DNA of 64,000 nucleotides from Gnetum montanum (GCA_015680685.1 MNCI01035354.1:142393-206392); one strand, 5' to 3'. Counted from the first letter of the stretch, positions 1-11,775 are shown. Numbers and translations: made by a program. The notes: generated by a model not told the origin, from the letters alone.

Positions 1-750
1 AAAAATGTGTAAAACAAAAACTGAAAAAGAACTGAGGGCCCCATATGGTTAGCATAGGTGGCCATCTCTCCCATGACTGAGTTGTAAGGGAGAGATCCAA
101 AATAGTGAGCGTCTATTTTAATTTCTAAGAAGTGTCCAACTTCTCCCAATTGATGATCTTAAGTTGAGGGGTGGAAGTTGGCGACGCTCATATTCCAATG
201 TGTCTATGCCATGGTTGTTGGCATGAGTTTCCTCAGTTCGTCCCATGCATATTTTCCTGCTCCTATGAGTAGCCGTCAACCACGGGGTGTCTACTACTTC
301 TTGTGTGGTTGCTACATACAGGCATCTTTGTTGCAGAGTTTCTTGGAGACATTTCCTCCATGTCATCACCCGATGAATCATTGTATGTGATGCATGGAAC
401 TATCCTCTTCTCGATCTTTCCACATATGTTTATCTTAAATATTTCCAAGGAAAGATCGCGGATCCTAAGGCATGTGTCTATTGTACTTAGCCATGCCCTT
501 CCCATTATAATTGTTGTTAACTTCAATCACCAAAAAGTCAGCTGGGTAGGACCAACCACACACGGTGGTAATAACATCCTCCACCAATCCTAAGGGAATG
601 GTGATGGACTAGTCTGCCAGCTCTAATTGTATGTTACTCTTCTTAAGTTGTGGCACGTTCTAGGCGTGATACATCTTTTGCGAAATTAAGTTGACTCTAG
701 AACCTGAGTCAAGAAGAGCTCGATGTGGTGCATTTCCAGCGATCTACAAA
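1..750 (-). pseudogene. Element A: retropepsin (aspartic protease) remnant of a Ty3/gypsy pol
   Basis: Read on the minus strand this continues gag of element A into the polyprotein protease and runs off the left edge. The active-site motif LLDSGS is encoded near 700-715, preceded by APHRA and followed by RVNLI. Further on, an IIMGRAWL segment near 505 matches the conserved IIMGRPWL block at the end of the domain. The motif arrangement is that of Athila/Tat-type proteases, which cut gag-pol in the virus-like particle. Several in-frame stops are present; the one after the active site (QKMYHA*NV) replaces a Trp codon (TGG to TAG) when compared with the copy at 15,313. It is a non-functional copy. 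Reverse transcriptase, if it exists, lies outside the window. Confidence 0.75.
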
Positions 751-3333
751 TAAATAAAGGGACTCCCAGGGTCAGCTAGTTTCCTGGGAAGGTGGCCTAC
801 CTTGATCCAATCAGTTACGGTATGTGTTAACATAACTGTATGCGTTACGCTTTTTTGGACTAAAGGGTTCTCTGAAGCGTTATTGGTTAGAGGCTTATAC
901 ATGTACCCGTCCGCTTGTTGTTGCGAGAGTTTGTCTGGGCTCCTAGTTCTGAAAAAAGGTCTCTTCTTTGTATAGTTGTCGTTAGAACTAGCACCCGGTT
1001 GGATATTTACATGCTGAATATTTACAGCTCTTGCGGCATTACGTTGCTGCAGTTGGGTAGGTAATTCCCCTTGCATTGTTGGAACAGGTTGTATGGGAAC
1101 TACAGGAGGAAGAGGTGTGGGTGGAGTTAGAGGATGGATTTAATGTGAGATGTCTCCCGGAGAAGAAGGAGTCCTTCTGAAGTACTCTCGTGCTTGGTAG
1201 TGACGTTGGGGGATAGTGTGACCCATGGAGTCACCTAGAGAAGCTGGCTATTGCACATAATAACTGTAAGGATCAGGTTACCGATAAGGGTATTGATGTG
1301 TTGGCAGTGGCATCCCCCATGACTGTGGGTATTGCCACTGTTGGTGTTGTCCAATGGGCTGTGGAGGCGTTCCACTTGGATAATATGTTAAGGGTTGGTG
1401 GAACTACCTTGGGTTACCTTGTGGATAAGGTAACCTTCGAGGTGTTTGCCATTGATTAAGTCTTGGATTTAATGCATACACCCCAGACTCCTGCAGATGT
1501 GAGATAATTGGGCAACATCCCTTAGGATGGTCATAGTAGCAGACCTCACATCCACTATCATTGTCTGAATCAGAATTTACAGCCTCATCGAAGATAGGAA
1601 TTTTTCCCTTACCCTTGTTATGTGCAGGGCTTAAGTTTCTCCACTTGGTCTTGCCTTGTCACTACCTTGCTCTACCTTAGACTCTTCTACGATTTTTAAG
1701 ACTGTTTCTATTCTTGAGTCTAAGGAATCCCAAATTTGGTCTACCTTAGCCGATACCTCGGTTGTTAACTTTTGGATCGGCACGGTTTTCCGATTCACCA
1801 ACTCTTCAAGTGGTGACTCATCCTCCTCATTACAAAATTTTACTCCCTTCTTGCGAAGGGAGGAATCGCGGTTGTATTCCTCCATACTTTCTATCTTCCA
1901 TAGCTCATCCTCTTCTTGTGCTACTTATTCCAACAAACTTTCAACTTCATGGGCTCTCAATTGGGAAAGTCTCCCTTGGGCATAAGTCCCAAGAGTTCTT
2001 CTCATTTCATTTATTAGCCCATCCACGATGTGGAGAAGTTGATCCCATTTAGTGTACCCATGGCCCGAGCAACAATGTAGCAATGTATAGTAATGAGCCA
2101 TGGCAGCATCCAAGGGTTCATAAGCACCTTGTTTCCAACCTTGGATCTACTTACACAAATTGGACACTTTGGAGTACGTCTGATATTTGTTGTTGAACAA
2201 TTCAAGCATCGTACTCCACCTCCTGATGGTTTCCGGTTCTAAGGATCGGTACCAGCTCGCTACTTCTTTGATGAGTGTCCTTGGGAACAACTTGAGCTTC
2301 TGCCACTCATTATCTATATTTTGCAAAGGATGTTGAGGATCAACATTGTATCCCCCTTCAAAACGTGGGATATTATTTATGTCCAAACGCTTGATCCTGC
2401 TATCTTTTAAATGCTTTGTGGGGATCCTAACTGCCTTTGTGATGTCTAGTATGCTTCAGGTTGTGAGTAGGGGTTCATCATGATCATCTCTTTCATGACA
2501 TCTATGATGTCTTCGTGGTGGTTCCCTACTCTCCCTACGTCCTTGCCCTTGTCCTAACTCCTCTCAACCTTCTTGTCGAGGTATTTCATCTTCCTTTTTA
2601 CTTTTACCCTCTCTGTTATGCTTACGATGGTTGCACCCAGATGTGGAAGGAGAGTGTGAATGGTGAGATGAAGGAGAAGAGGAAGGGGATCCATCACCGT
2701 GGCGATATTTCTTACCTTCTCTTCGACTGCTTCGGCCCCTATTGTTGTAATGATCTAAGTGTCCGTCCTTAGTGTGAGTGGTTGTTCCTGCCGTGAACAG
2801 TTGGTGCTCACAGGGATCAGAGCCTGTAGCATGTATAGTTGATTGAAGGCCCTGATGCCTAACCTCTTCACCATTGTGAGGAAGGGGAACATCATTTTCT
2901 AAGAAACCCATTGTGAGGGTTTCCTCGTCTCCTATTTCACTAAGGACATGGGGGACCTTGCCCTTCAACAATGAATGTTGGCTCTCTTGCCTTTCGTCCC
3001 GAATATGTTGGGCATTTGTGGGATGATAATCCCTTGTGTCAAAGTTATCCAAAACGTATTCCGCAAATAGCTCTTACATGCCAATCTGTGTTAAGGCACG
3101 GAAAAGCATGTTAGGGACCGATCGATCCGAGGGTAACACAATGTTACCTTGCATATCTCTCCATCACAGTTGTTCGTCTTGGTGGAGAATAAAGTAAAGT
3201 CAGGGACATACTCATCAGGATGACTATATGTGACCTTGGATTGTTTAGGACATGGCTGGTCTAGGTTATGCGTGTGACGCTGACTGTCTTTTGTATTGTC
3301 CTTAGGTGAGTTAATTTCGTGAGAAGAAGCCAT
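751..3333 (-). pseudogene. Element A: gag remnant
   Basis: Minus-strand gag from an ATG at 3,333 (MASSHEIN), 140 bp inside the PBS. In order: N-terminal segment; a Ser/His/Arg-rich linker (about 2,600-2,750); the capsid-like core near 2,150-2,390 (IPRFEGGYNVDPQH ... WQKLKLFPRTLI ... SWYRSLEPETIRRW), which aligns with the same block in four other elements here; a Glu-rich segment at 1,631-1,885; a knuckle-like motif CEVCYYDHPKGCCPIISH near 1,490-1,550; and a basic RPFFR motif near 950. Several frameshifts and stops break it. Unlike the gags of N1, F, G1 and B it leads into a protease rather than a Tyr/Pro/His-rich tail, so A is the pol-bearing type. Confidence 0.75.
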
Positions 3334-3454
3334 CTTAATGGTGTGTTGTTCACCGTTATTTGTGTTCTTGATTAACTGATTAACCCGAAGGTTCGTTAAA
3401 GCTCACAACGATGTGAATGATTCCTAATGTTCTAATTGGTGTAAAAACACTTAC

Positions 3455-3473
3455 TCCCTGGCAACGGCGCTAA
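3455..3473 (-). other. Element A primer-binding site (tRNA-Asp type)
   Basis: On the minus strand, directly after the LTR, the sequence TTAGCGCCGTTGCCAGGG matches the complement of the plant tRNA-Asp(GUC) 3' end (TGGCGCCGTTGCCGGGG) with two mismatches. tRNA-Asp priming is typical of Athila/Tat elements. Confidence 0.8.
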
Positions 3474-4417
3474 TGATGAGTGGCGAGGTATCCCTACACT
3501 CAACCATACGAAACGAGCATAGCACGCGTGATCCAGTCGAACTCCGCAAACTAAATGCCTAAACACCATAAGGAACACTTGGGGTTAATCGTTCGTTGTC
3601 TTCCCAGACTTACTACTTGTTGTCACGATGTATGGTTAAGTAAGTCCGAGGTATATGATTTTTTTGGTATTTTACGGTTTATCTCCTATGCTAAACGGTG
3701 AAGGGTTGAGAAACTAAAACTAACTCTAACTACAGCACTAAGTCCTAGCGTCAGCATCCGTTCCCACTTGCCGTACACACCCTGAACTGTGCAACTGTGG
3801 CTACCAAACGCTAATCGTTACTGGGATTACCACACGTAACGCACGTGCTCGAAGCGGTCGTACTGAGGCACCTAACTAGCCTAAGTGTGACAAGCAGCCG
3901 ATTCCTTGACTAGCCGTACACATCCATAGATGCTCGTAATCAAGTCGTACTTGTCCCACGTTCTAGGAGGTAAGGGTGAGAGAATCTAATCGCGATGAGT
4001 AGCCGATTCCTTGGCTAGCCGTACACGTTCGTCAACGCTCGTAACCAAGTCGTACTCATGCCGCGTTACTAGGAAAGCAGTAAATAACATTAATTAAACC
4101 TATCCATGCACTGCAAGGTTTATCCACAAAGCTCGTCTTTATTGCCATACACAACTTGCGTTCAGGTACAAAGCTGCTCGAATAAAGAACCGTTCACTTG
4201 GGGGACTCCTACTGCGGGCACATGGAAAATATTCTATCTCTGGGGTGATCAATCCGCCAAAGCTTCGCTACTTTACGCCTAGGATGTTCAATGAGGGGAG
4301 TGCCACCTCTTATTTATAGATATGGTGGCGGACCGCGATATCACGTACGCGATATCGCAGGGAAGGACTCGATATCGCGTATGCGATATCGCAACTTGTG
4401 CAATCCGTGTCTCATCA
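3474..4417 (-). repeat. Element A 5' LTR
   Basis: 944 bp, bounded by TGATGAG and CTCATCA as read on the plus strand. On the minus strand it holds a palindrome array (4,337-4,390), a TATA box (4,311-4,318), and U5-like sequence ending at the PBS. Large parts match the LTRs of N1, including the blocks around TACTTGGCTAG and GTACGACTTGATTACGAGC. The partner LTR is beyond the left edge, so the target-site duplication cannot be checked. Confidence 0.85.
4311..4392 (-). promoter_or_regulatory. Element A LTR promoter: phased GATATC palindromes plus TATA box
   Basis: Four GATATC cores, most within the 10-bp palindrome GCGATATCGC, start at 4,337, 4,351, 4,371 and 4,385 (steps 14, 20, 14). On the minus strand TATAAATA is at 4,318-4,311, leaving exactly 18 bp between it and the nearest core. 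The layout recurs in other LTRs in this window. Confidence 0.8.
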
Positions 4418-7084
4418 TAGAGCCTCATGCTTTGCAATATTGTTAAGTGTGTGAGTGTTTTGATGTAATGTTTTATGAGTTCGTGGATCCACTATATTTG
4501 TAATCTTCTTTCAATTTTAATAGAAGAGAGCTAATTTTCTTATTTTGTAGTAATTAATTTATCTTACATATGTTTTGGCATCAGTGTATTTCAAAGGATT
4601 AAAGTAAATCGAAGAGACCCTGCTCCAAACTTACTAAAAATGTATTGAAAAGTTATAAAAAAGCACCTTGGTCTATTTACATCACCTAATAGAATCTCTA
4701 AAATATTAGTCTAAAATTTTTTATATGTAATTCTAAATACTTATAGGTTTAGTTTTTTATCTTCATTTTTTTTTTGAACAAAAGAAAAGAGCATATGTAT
4801 ATAACATTAATAATTTTTAATATATATACATATATATGCATACATATGTAATCTAATATATAGTTAATATTAGAAATAATAAAAATAATGATAAAGGAGG
4901 CAAAACATTTGAAATTTCACAAAAGTGTTATTTCTTTGTTTTAGTTGGGGCTTGATGTTGTTTCCCACATCACCCACTAGTGGGGTCTCAACTCTAATTT
5001 ACTTTTGGTTTTAAATGCTTATAATAATAGTAAATATTCTTTTAATTAATAATTAATGAACTGATTTTTCTTTTCAATTTGCTTAGATAGGTGGAGAGAA
5101 ACAAGGAGATAGAGATAGTTAAAAGAATATTCAATGTATTAAAGGGAGATATGGAAGATCATTTCAAGGATAAAAATGTATCTCCAACTACACATGGAAA
5201 AAACACATTATCTCCATAGAGAGAAATTAGTAGATAATAATATTTAAGAAAGATTTGGGAGATCAATTTAAGGATTAAAACAAAATTTCAATTTCCATGT
5301 AGAACAACACATAGCATCCATGCCTTTTTCTTGAAAGAGAAATAAGAGGAGATGGAGGAAACATAAGGGCTATAAAAACCCAAAGAGAAAACAAAGGAAG
5401 GATGATTAGAGATTCAGAAAAAGGCCTTTCTTTCTTTCCTTTCTCTCCATTCTCATCTTCATTTCAATTATTCTTGTCATTGCTTCTTGGTTGTTGTGAC
5501 TACTACACATTACTATTACTACTTTGTACTGTTGTTGCTTAGTGGTTGTTGTTGCTCATACACATTGATGTTGTTATTATTATCTATATGTTGTTGATGA
5601 TATATGTTGTTGAGTACTTATTGTTATTTCTTATCATTGCCATTGTTATTTAGTGCCTACTACCTCTATTCACTCCAAAATAACAAAAATGTTGAATATA
5701 AGTTTTTTCAATTATTGATGATTATCCAACATGTGACAATTATTTTTCATTTCACTTTTAAAATTTTCTCCAAATGCTATTTCAAATTAAAAATTATTAA
5801 TATTTTGATGTATGAAAATTGTTTTACATTCAAGATTATTTTTTACCTTTTATTATCTATTATGGTCTACTATTTGAATTTGACATGTCTTTGCTCTCTA
5901 CTCATCATAGCCAATACCTTAAATAGTAGGTTCTACTCTTTGCATTTGACATATAATAATTTTTTTCATTTCACCTACTCTTTAGAATTTTCTCTATTTA
6001 CTATTTCAACATATGATCTCTATAGGATCTAACCATGATCTTTGCTCATCATAGCCTAATCTCCATTGGATTCAACCTTGCTTGGTCCTCATCATAGCCT
6101 ACTATTTCAATTAGAAATGATCTTGAATTTTTTTCTTTTAATTTATTGTATTATGCTATTTGCAATTTTTGCTATCTACTCATCCAATTTGAAATCCTCT
6201 CATTATCAAATTTCCCACCATTCCTTTACAAATCTCATTCAAACATGGAAAATAAAATCAACAAACTGAATCTACAAATACAAAACAACTTTTTGCTATA
6301 GAGGTTGACATTCAACTTGCAAAATATGAGGTAATTTATATCTTTTTTATGCAAAATGAACATTTCCATCTACTTATCATTTCAAATTTTTTCAATCTCT
6401 TCTAATTTCAACTTTGATTTTAGTATAAAAAATAATGAATAGGTACAAGCAATGAAGATATCAAGAATCAAAAACACAAATATTGGAATCATAAAAACTA
6501 ACAATAAAACCATGTAATTAATTGCAAAGAATTAAAAAAATATCAAACAACCCGAACAAAGGTAACAAAGTTTATATTATAGTTTGTTTATGTCATTTTT
6601 TAGATCAAATGTCATTAACATATTTAATGTAGAGTTCTAGATTAATGAAGCCATTACAAAGCTATGAAATAATGATGCCAAACACCAAAAGCCTTCAAAT
6701 ATCTTCAATGAATAATAATCTTTAACAAAATACATTGATACCTAACCCAAAGTTGCAAGCTAAATTCTATAGTTCTAACCCCTCAAACTTCATGGGATAT
6801 AGTAACTCCTATGTAGTTGTAGAGTGGCTTGGAGGAATGAAGATGTTACTTCAAATCTCAGGTTGTAATTCTAATGAGTGCACTCAATTGGCTATTTAAC
6901 AACTCATAGGTTTAGCACAACATTGGTACATACACAACAAAATGATATAGGCCAAAAAGGATTTACATAATTACATTTGGATTGGAATATATTCAAAAAA
7001 TAATTTTGAATAAGATATATACTAGACTTACTCTAATGCTATCCATATGACCTACCAATTCTTTATTGCAATTGTGGTTTAGTA
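4418..7084. other. AT-rich non-coding stretch
   Basis: No gene recognised. It holds an AT dinucleotide-rich patch (4,820-4,855), an imperfect GTT/ATT trinucleotide stretch (5,500-5,640) and long AT-rich runs that give chance open frames with low-complexity Phe/Leu/Ile translations. A TGTTGTTTCCCACATC segment at 4,953 resembles the start of some plant Copia LTRs, and GGGCTATAAAAACCC near 5,367 could be its TATA region, but no second LTR or PBS was found. Left of 7,084 the base composition changes abruptly into the C-rich repeat. Confidence 0.5.
5147..5345. repeat. Imperfect tandem duplication, unit about 110 bp
   Basis: Two adjacent diverged copies, the first starting GAGATATGGAAGATCATTTC (5,147) and the second GAGATTTGGGAGATCAATTT (near 5,257). 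Both continue with AAGGAT(T)AAAA, a CATGGA/CATGTAGAA block and a closing GAGAAAT(T/A)AG. It lies upstream of the possible TATA region at 5,367. Confidence 0.5.
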
Positions 7085-7503
7085 CACCCCTCCTTACTCC
7101 CCCCACGCTCTACTCCTTGAAAAATGTTTTAGAAACTACTTCCTCCCTACCTTCCAAAAAAACATTTATACATTAACATCCCGTATATACTAATTTTTTT
7201 TGTTTTTTGTTCCCCTCTCTACCACCCTAAAAAAGTTTTAGACACTCCTAGACCCCCTCTCCTTCCACAAACTAAACATTATTCTTTTAACCCCTACATC
7301 TTCCCCTTCTTCCCCCTTAAAAACTCTACTTTTTTCTAACCTTTGTATCTTTTCCACACCCTCTCCCCTAGAAACTCAACATTTTTTGTCACCCCTATAA
7401 TCATTCACATCCTCCTTACTTTTTTCTTGATATGCTCCACCCCCAAACCCTCTTTCTACTATCCCTTTCCACACCAACTAAACATTACTTTTTCTAATCC
7501 CTG
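7085..7503. repeat. C-rich imperfect tandem repeat, left half
   Basis: Diverged repeats on the theme CCACACCAACTAAACATTACTTTTTCTAATCC followed by runs of CCCTCCCC, unit roughly 50-70 bp. Blocks such as CTTTTTTCTAACC and CAACTAAACATTAC recur. The same repeat continues at 47,604-47,835, so this was one array split by element C. Confidence 0.7.
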
Positions 7504-8288
7504 TGATGAGATGTAAAATTGGGTTGCATCAATGTAGCATCTATCTTTGCCTATATAAATGCACATACCTATTGCATTTATGACACCATTGAGTCAGTAG
7601 TGTAACAAAGTTCTTGCAATTTCATTATATAAGAGTTAGAATATTTTCCAAGTGGTTGTGGTAGGTCTTCACGAATTGTACAGATCCTTATTTGAGCATC
7701 AATGTACCTAGACACCTTGATGTGATGGCAATAAAGACAAGATTCTTGAAATACCTTGTAGCACTCAAAATAGATGAATGTTTACTTTCATGCACTTACA
7801 TTCATGTTCTTAATTAATTATTATGCTTAATTAATACACATAACTACAACCACCTCAAGCATACTATTAACGCTTGGTAATCCCATTAGTGTTATTACTT
7901 GGTACACCCAGTAGCCTAGCACTTGGTAACTTAGTAGTGTCATAACGAGTTCATGATGTGTATGGAAGGTGGGCCCATATACTTATGTTAGGAAATAGAC
8001 TAAGGCATTAGATATTTACTTAGATTAGTTCACAATTAATTACTTTATTTCACACTTAGGATAATTAAAACAAAATATAAAAATCAATACAAATCATGTG
8101 CCTTGGCTTATACTTAACCATATAATTGCACCTATACAAGTGAATCAAAGAAGAAAATGATCACATTCTTAAGTCACTACCTTTGCTATTGGTATTTATA
8201 GAGCTAAAGTCCATGAAATTTGATAGGATCTCTAGTGCAACACTTGCGATTCGTATGGTTGGGCATAAGGACTACTTGGCATACATCA
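7504..8288 (+). repeat. Element C 5' LTR
   Basis: 785 bp, TGATGAG to CATCA. Aligns along nearly its whole length with 46,752-47,603, for example through the TATA region (CCTATATAAATGCA, 7,551), the AACAAAGTTCTTG block and the ATACCTTGTAGCACTCA block. It lacks about 65 bp that in the 3' LTR hold the ATGCAT repeat array just upstream of TATA. Confidence 0.85.
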
Positions 8289-8302
8289 TTGGCACCGTCA
8301 CC
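8289..8302 (+). other. Element C primer-binding site (tRNA-Asp type)
   Basis: TTGGCACCGTCACC directly follows the LTR. It matches the tRNA-Asp complement TTGGCGCCGTTGCC apart from three changes, one being the CpG site. Homology to the PBS ends here and an inverted gag fragment begins within a few bases. Confidence 0.65.
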
Positions 8303-8307
8303 ACTCA

Positions 8308-8857
8308 TCTTGTGGATAATGCAACCTCCTAGTTTCTTGTCATTTTTCTAGTTTGGGATTTAAAGCACACACCCAAATTCCTGTAAGTGTGACACAACAA
8401 GGCAACATCTCTTGGGATGTTCATATTGGCATATGTCATACCCATCATCTTCTAACTTGAAATTTACAATCTCCTCAACTACTACAACTTTACTCTTAGC
8501 CTTATAATGCTTTTTTTTAGCCTTCGTTTTCCTCCTTCTCTTATGACTACTACCTCCTTGATCTCTACTCTCTTCTAAAATATTCAGAGTAGTTTGGAAT
8601 TTTTCATCCAAGAAGTCCCACATTTTATCAACATTACTATCCTCCTCCACACTCTTCAACTCCCGCACATCCACCTTGAACTCCTCTACTACTTGCTTGA
8701 TCCATGTAGGGTGAGACACCTACACAACCACAAAAAAGAAATGCCAAAAATGTCATAAAATTATAGCTAGCTCCTTAGCTAAGTTGTTCTGACTCTAAAC
8801 CTCAGCAGAGATCATTCTTTAGAACCAACAGTCCCATGAAGTCCTCACAAATACCTA
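8308..8857 (-). pseudogene. Inverted gag fragment inside element C
   Basis: Minus-strand gag, opposite to element C. The frame at 8,360-8,719 encodes a Glu/Lys-rich segment (MWDFLDEKFQTTLNILEESR) matching DQIWDSLDSRIETVLKIVEESK in element A, a basic KKRRKTKAKKKH-like stretch, then the knuckle-like motif YDICQYEHPKRCCLVVSH, whose first Cys has become Tyr. Homology stops abruptly at about 8,308 beside the PBS of C. Nothing was recognised between 8,720 and 8,857, where element B begins. It may be the gag of C turned round by inversion, or debris of another copy. Confidence 0.6.
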
Positions 8858-9743
8858 TGATGAGCGGTGAGGTACCCCTACACTCAACTATAAAAATACG
8901 AGCGTGTACGCATGATCTAGTCAAACTCCCCAAACATACTAGTTGTGGTATCTAGATAGTTACACATTGATCAAAGTTTACTATCTTCCCACCTAGACTA
9001 GTATTTACTTTGTCATGTATGGTTTAGTCTAGAATGAGGTGTATGATATGATTTCTAACACTAGGCTACTCCTAGAGATAATGGAAAATAATCTTGATTA
9101 AACTAATAAGCAATAGGAAATGAAGTCTAAGCTAGCCTAACTGTGATGAGCATCCATCCTTAATCATACGTATGCATCTTGGACCTCGTGTACTACTTTT
9201 GGGATTACCAAGTGCACATTACATGAGTGCTCCTAGATATGTTATTGGGTTACCAAGTAGTTACACTTCAGTGTTCGTGATTAAGTCGTACTCATTCCAC
9301 ATCTAACAATAGGAATAGTAAATGATGGTAAAGAAATATTAACTAAGAAAACAATAAATAACAATAACAATTAAATAACTAAAACTAGGTGAATGTTTCA
9401 ATGATGGAGTAATCTCTCTTTATTGCTAATCATGTGTGTGTCCAAGTACGTCACACTTGAATAAAGGTTCTATATAATTACAATTATCACACTGCAGGCA
9501 TGCACTTGGAAAAATAGTCTAACTCCTATAGAAACAAACTATAAGAGCTTCACTACAACTTGAACAAAAAGGTATCCTAAATGTGGTGGGTGCATTCATA
9601 TTTATAGTGGAAAATGAAATCTACGTTGATGAGGCCATGTCAACACGTGGAAAGATGCATTGACGGGGTCACATTGACGAAGCTGTGTTGATGGGGCTTT
9701 GTCAACATGGCCCAGTCGATGCTGACCACTAGATGCTTCATCA
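8858..9743 (-). repeat. Element B 3' LTR
   Basis: 886 bp, TGATGAG to CTTCATCA as read on the plus strand. Contains the TTGAC-type array (9,625-9,720) and a TATA box (9,599-9,606, minus). Preceded on the minus strand by GCAGAGGTA, the polypurine-tract position. Confidence 0.9.
9599..9720 (-). promoter_or_regulatory. Element B 3' LTR promoter: phased TTGAC sites plus TATA box
   Basis: Six-base sites of the GTTGAT/GTCAAC/ATTGAC type start at 9,625, 9,639, 9,659, 9,673, 9,687, 9,701 and, degenerate, 9,715. Steps are 14, 20, 14, 14, 14, 14. TATAAATA on the minus strand (9,606-9,599) is 18 bp from the first site. TTGAC is also the core of the plant W-box bound by WRKY factors. Confidence 0.8.
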
Positions 9744-9926
9744 TACCTCTGCAACTGAGTAACAACTTGTACTCGAGTTAAAAAATGAGAACAAGTGCAA
9801 TTAATTACACAATGGATAGGTATGGGATTATTGACTAACTAGGAATTTACACATGTCGTAGTGTGAAATGAAACAAAATAAAATTGGGACACAAACATAG
9901 AGTGTAGAATGCAAAATTGTTGGAAT

Positions 9927-10359
9927 TCATGTGGTTTTGGAATGGCTCTTCCATGGGCCTCTTCCCCTTATCTTATGCTCCAGGTTTTGGAAATGGATGT
10001 CTTTGGAGGAGCACCTGAAGCTTTTCTTCTTTGGTCCAGGAATCATGTGTTATCCATGCTGATGTTACAATATTTGATGGGGTCAGCACCTTCCATGGGC
10101 ACAGTAGTTGTGGGAACATCTGATTGGACTTAACATACTATGCCAAAAATAACCATTGTTCCTCTTCATAGGCCTTGGTCCCAACCTCTCCACATTTTTC
10201 TTGGTTAGATTGTGTAGTAACGGGAGTTTCCTAATGGATGTCGAATGATTGTGCCTCCTGCTTTGCATGTTCTATAGGAGGTCCTTGTCCTCTGCCTCCT
10301 TTTGAGCATTTAGTTGCATCTTAAGAAGGTTCTCCTTGTTGTCCTCTTTTAGGGGCCAT
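9927..10359 (-). pseudogene. Element B: ORF2 reduced to its two ends
   Basis: The minus-strand start ATGGCCCCTAAAAGAGGACA (10,359) encodes MAPKRGQQGEP, as in ORF2 of N1 and G1. After about 50 codons it passes directly into the C-terminal block (YEEEQW ... YVKSNQMFP ... CPW ... PTPSNI ... KEEKLQVLLQ ... MEEPF), ending at a TGA at 9,927-9,929. The globular domain and coiled coil, about 2.3 kb, are deleted. Stops such as TAG for CAG or TGG are present. It cannot encode a working ORF2 protein, which suggests the gene is not needed in cis for copying. Confidence 0.75.
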
Positions 10360-11775
10360 CTGTAATCATACAAGGACCACTTTTTAGTAAGGTTGTTTAA
10401 AAAAATTTGGTTATCTTATACCTTACTCATTGCTCTTAATAAATGTTTGATTCATTGCTTAGTGTGATTCTAGAGTTAGATATTTTTCAAGGAAGGTGCC
10501 CTAAAAGGTTAATGTAGGACCTGATCTATTTAGGTGATACATAAAAAGAACCTGTACTGATTCTGAGGAATGTTTAATAAAATGATAACAAATTAAAGAA
10601 TATATTTGGCAATGGAGCACTTAGAGGATATAAAATGATGTGGTAGTATGTAATAAGTACAAATTACAAAAGTCACGCAATTGGGTCCTCCCCAAAGTAG
10701 GTTCCTACCTATCATGCCCTTACGTAACCACATCTAAAAATTTCCATAGGAACTAAATGGATTAAATGTAATCCACACTAGTTCCACAAAACACACACAT
10801 GTAGATATGACCATGATGAGGTATGAATTTGATGCTACACAAGATAGAAGTCAAAAATACATGAACAGCAAGATGAGGCAAATCATAGAAGGGATTGCAA
10901 AAATCAGGACATGAGGTAACTGACCTAGGGCACAATGAATCCTAAGTGTAGGGCGTGATTAATGTGTCATTAGCCCATCACTCCAAAATCAAGACCAAGT
11001 CCATTCCTCTGAACGATGACATCGCATTGTTTCATCCAATGATGGACAACCATAAGAGCACCATGATAGCAAGGCATACGATCACTTGGTGTTTTGTCCA
11101 AGGGAGGAGTAATTTGGACTTTCTCTATGGCACAATGTTTTTTTCTTGATCTTTTCAATTTTTTTTTCTTTTTCATTTTTTTCTTTTTCGATGACACTTT
11201 AGCACTTTGTTCTTTCCAACAGTGAACTAGAGAAATCACCAACCTTTAGCCATGGGTGCATGTTTTTCTAGTGGGACCCCTAGAATAGCATTAAGGTTTG
11301 TTATTGAGTGTCTTTATTACTATTTACTTCCATTTTTCATTAAATCTATAAGGATCTTAGTACAACCAAGCTATAGGATAGCATTGACAAATGTCACCAA
11401 AGAGAATCCACAAGTCCCCTTGATGTCACATCCTAGCCATTTCCTCTTAGTCCATCATTCTTTGCTCAGGGTATAATGAGCACAAAATTATTTTCAAGTT
11501 TTAATGATGTCAACAATATCATCATACCTAGAGTAGAACCTCTTATTAATAGAAAGATGGATGAATGTTGTGGGCTCACTATCCAAATAATTAGTCACCT
11601 GAGACTTGATAGCATAGAACAACACCTCAACTGACAAGTCATGTGAGTATTTTATTCACTAATGAGATTACTCTCAAAAAGATAAAATACCAAATTGGAA
11701 ATGAAAAACTAGAAAACAAAAAAAATTGTAAAATCAAAGAAAAAGAAAAGAAAAAACATTTACTAATTTTGCTTG
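10360..11775 (-). other. Element B gag-ORF2 spacer
   Basis: Non-coding. It aligns with the spacers of N1 (55,653-57,577), F and G1, for example at the GTGGTTACGTAAGGGCATGA block and the TTTGGGGAGGACCCA block (10,690-10,730). The part that in those elements carries GATATC palindromes and an internal TATA box is absent: conserved sequence jumps straight to the segment just before the ORF2 start. Confidence 0.65.

Noticed and set aside
4333-4392. GATATC clusters as terminal inverted repeats of DNA transposons or MITEs
   Set aside because: They lie inside LTRs at fixed distance from TATA and are not at element ends; no target duplication flanks them.
5604-6032. 142-codon plus-strand frame
   Set aside because: Low-complexity Phe/Leu/Ile/Tyr translation of AT-rich DNA, no homology, no conserved motif; no evidence of a gene.
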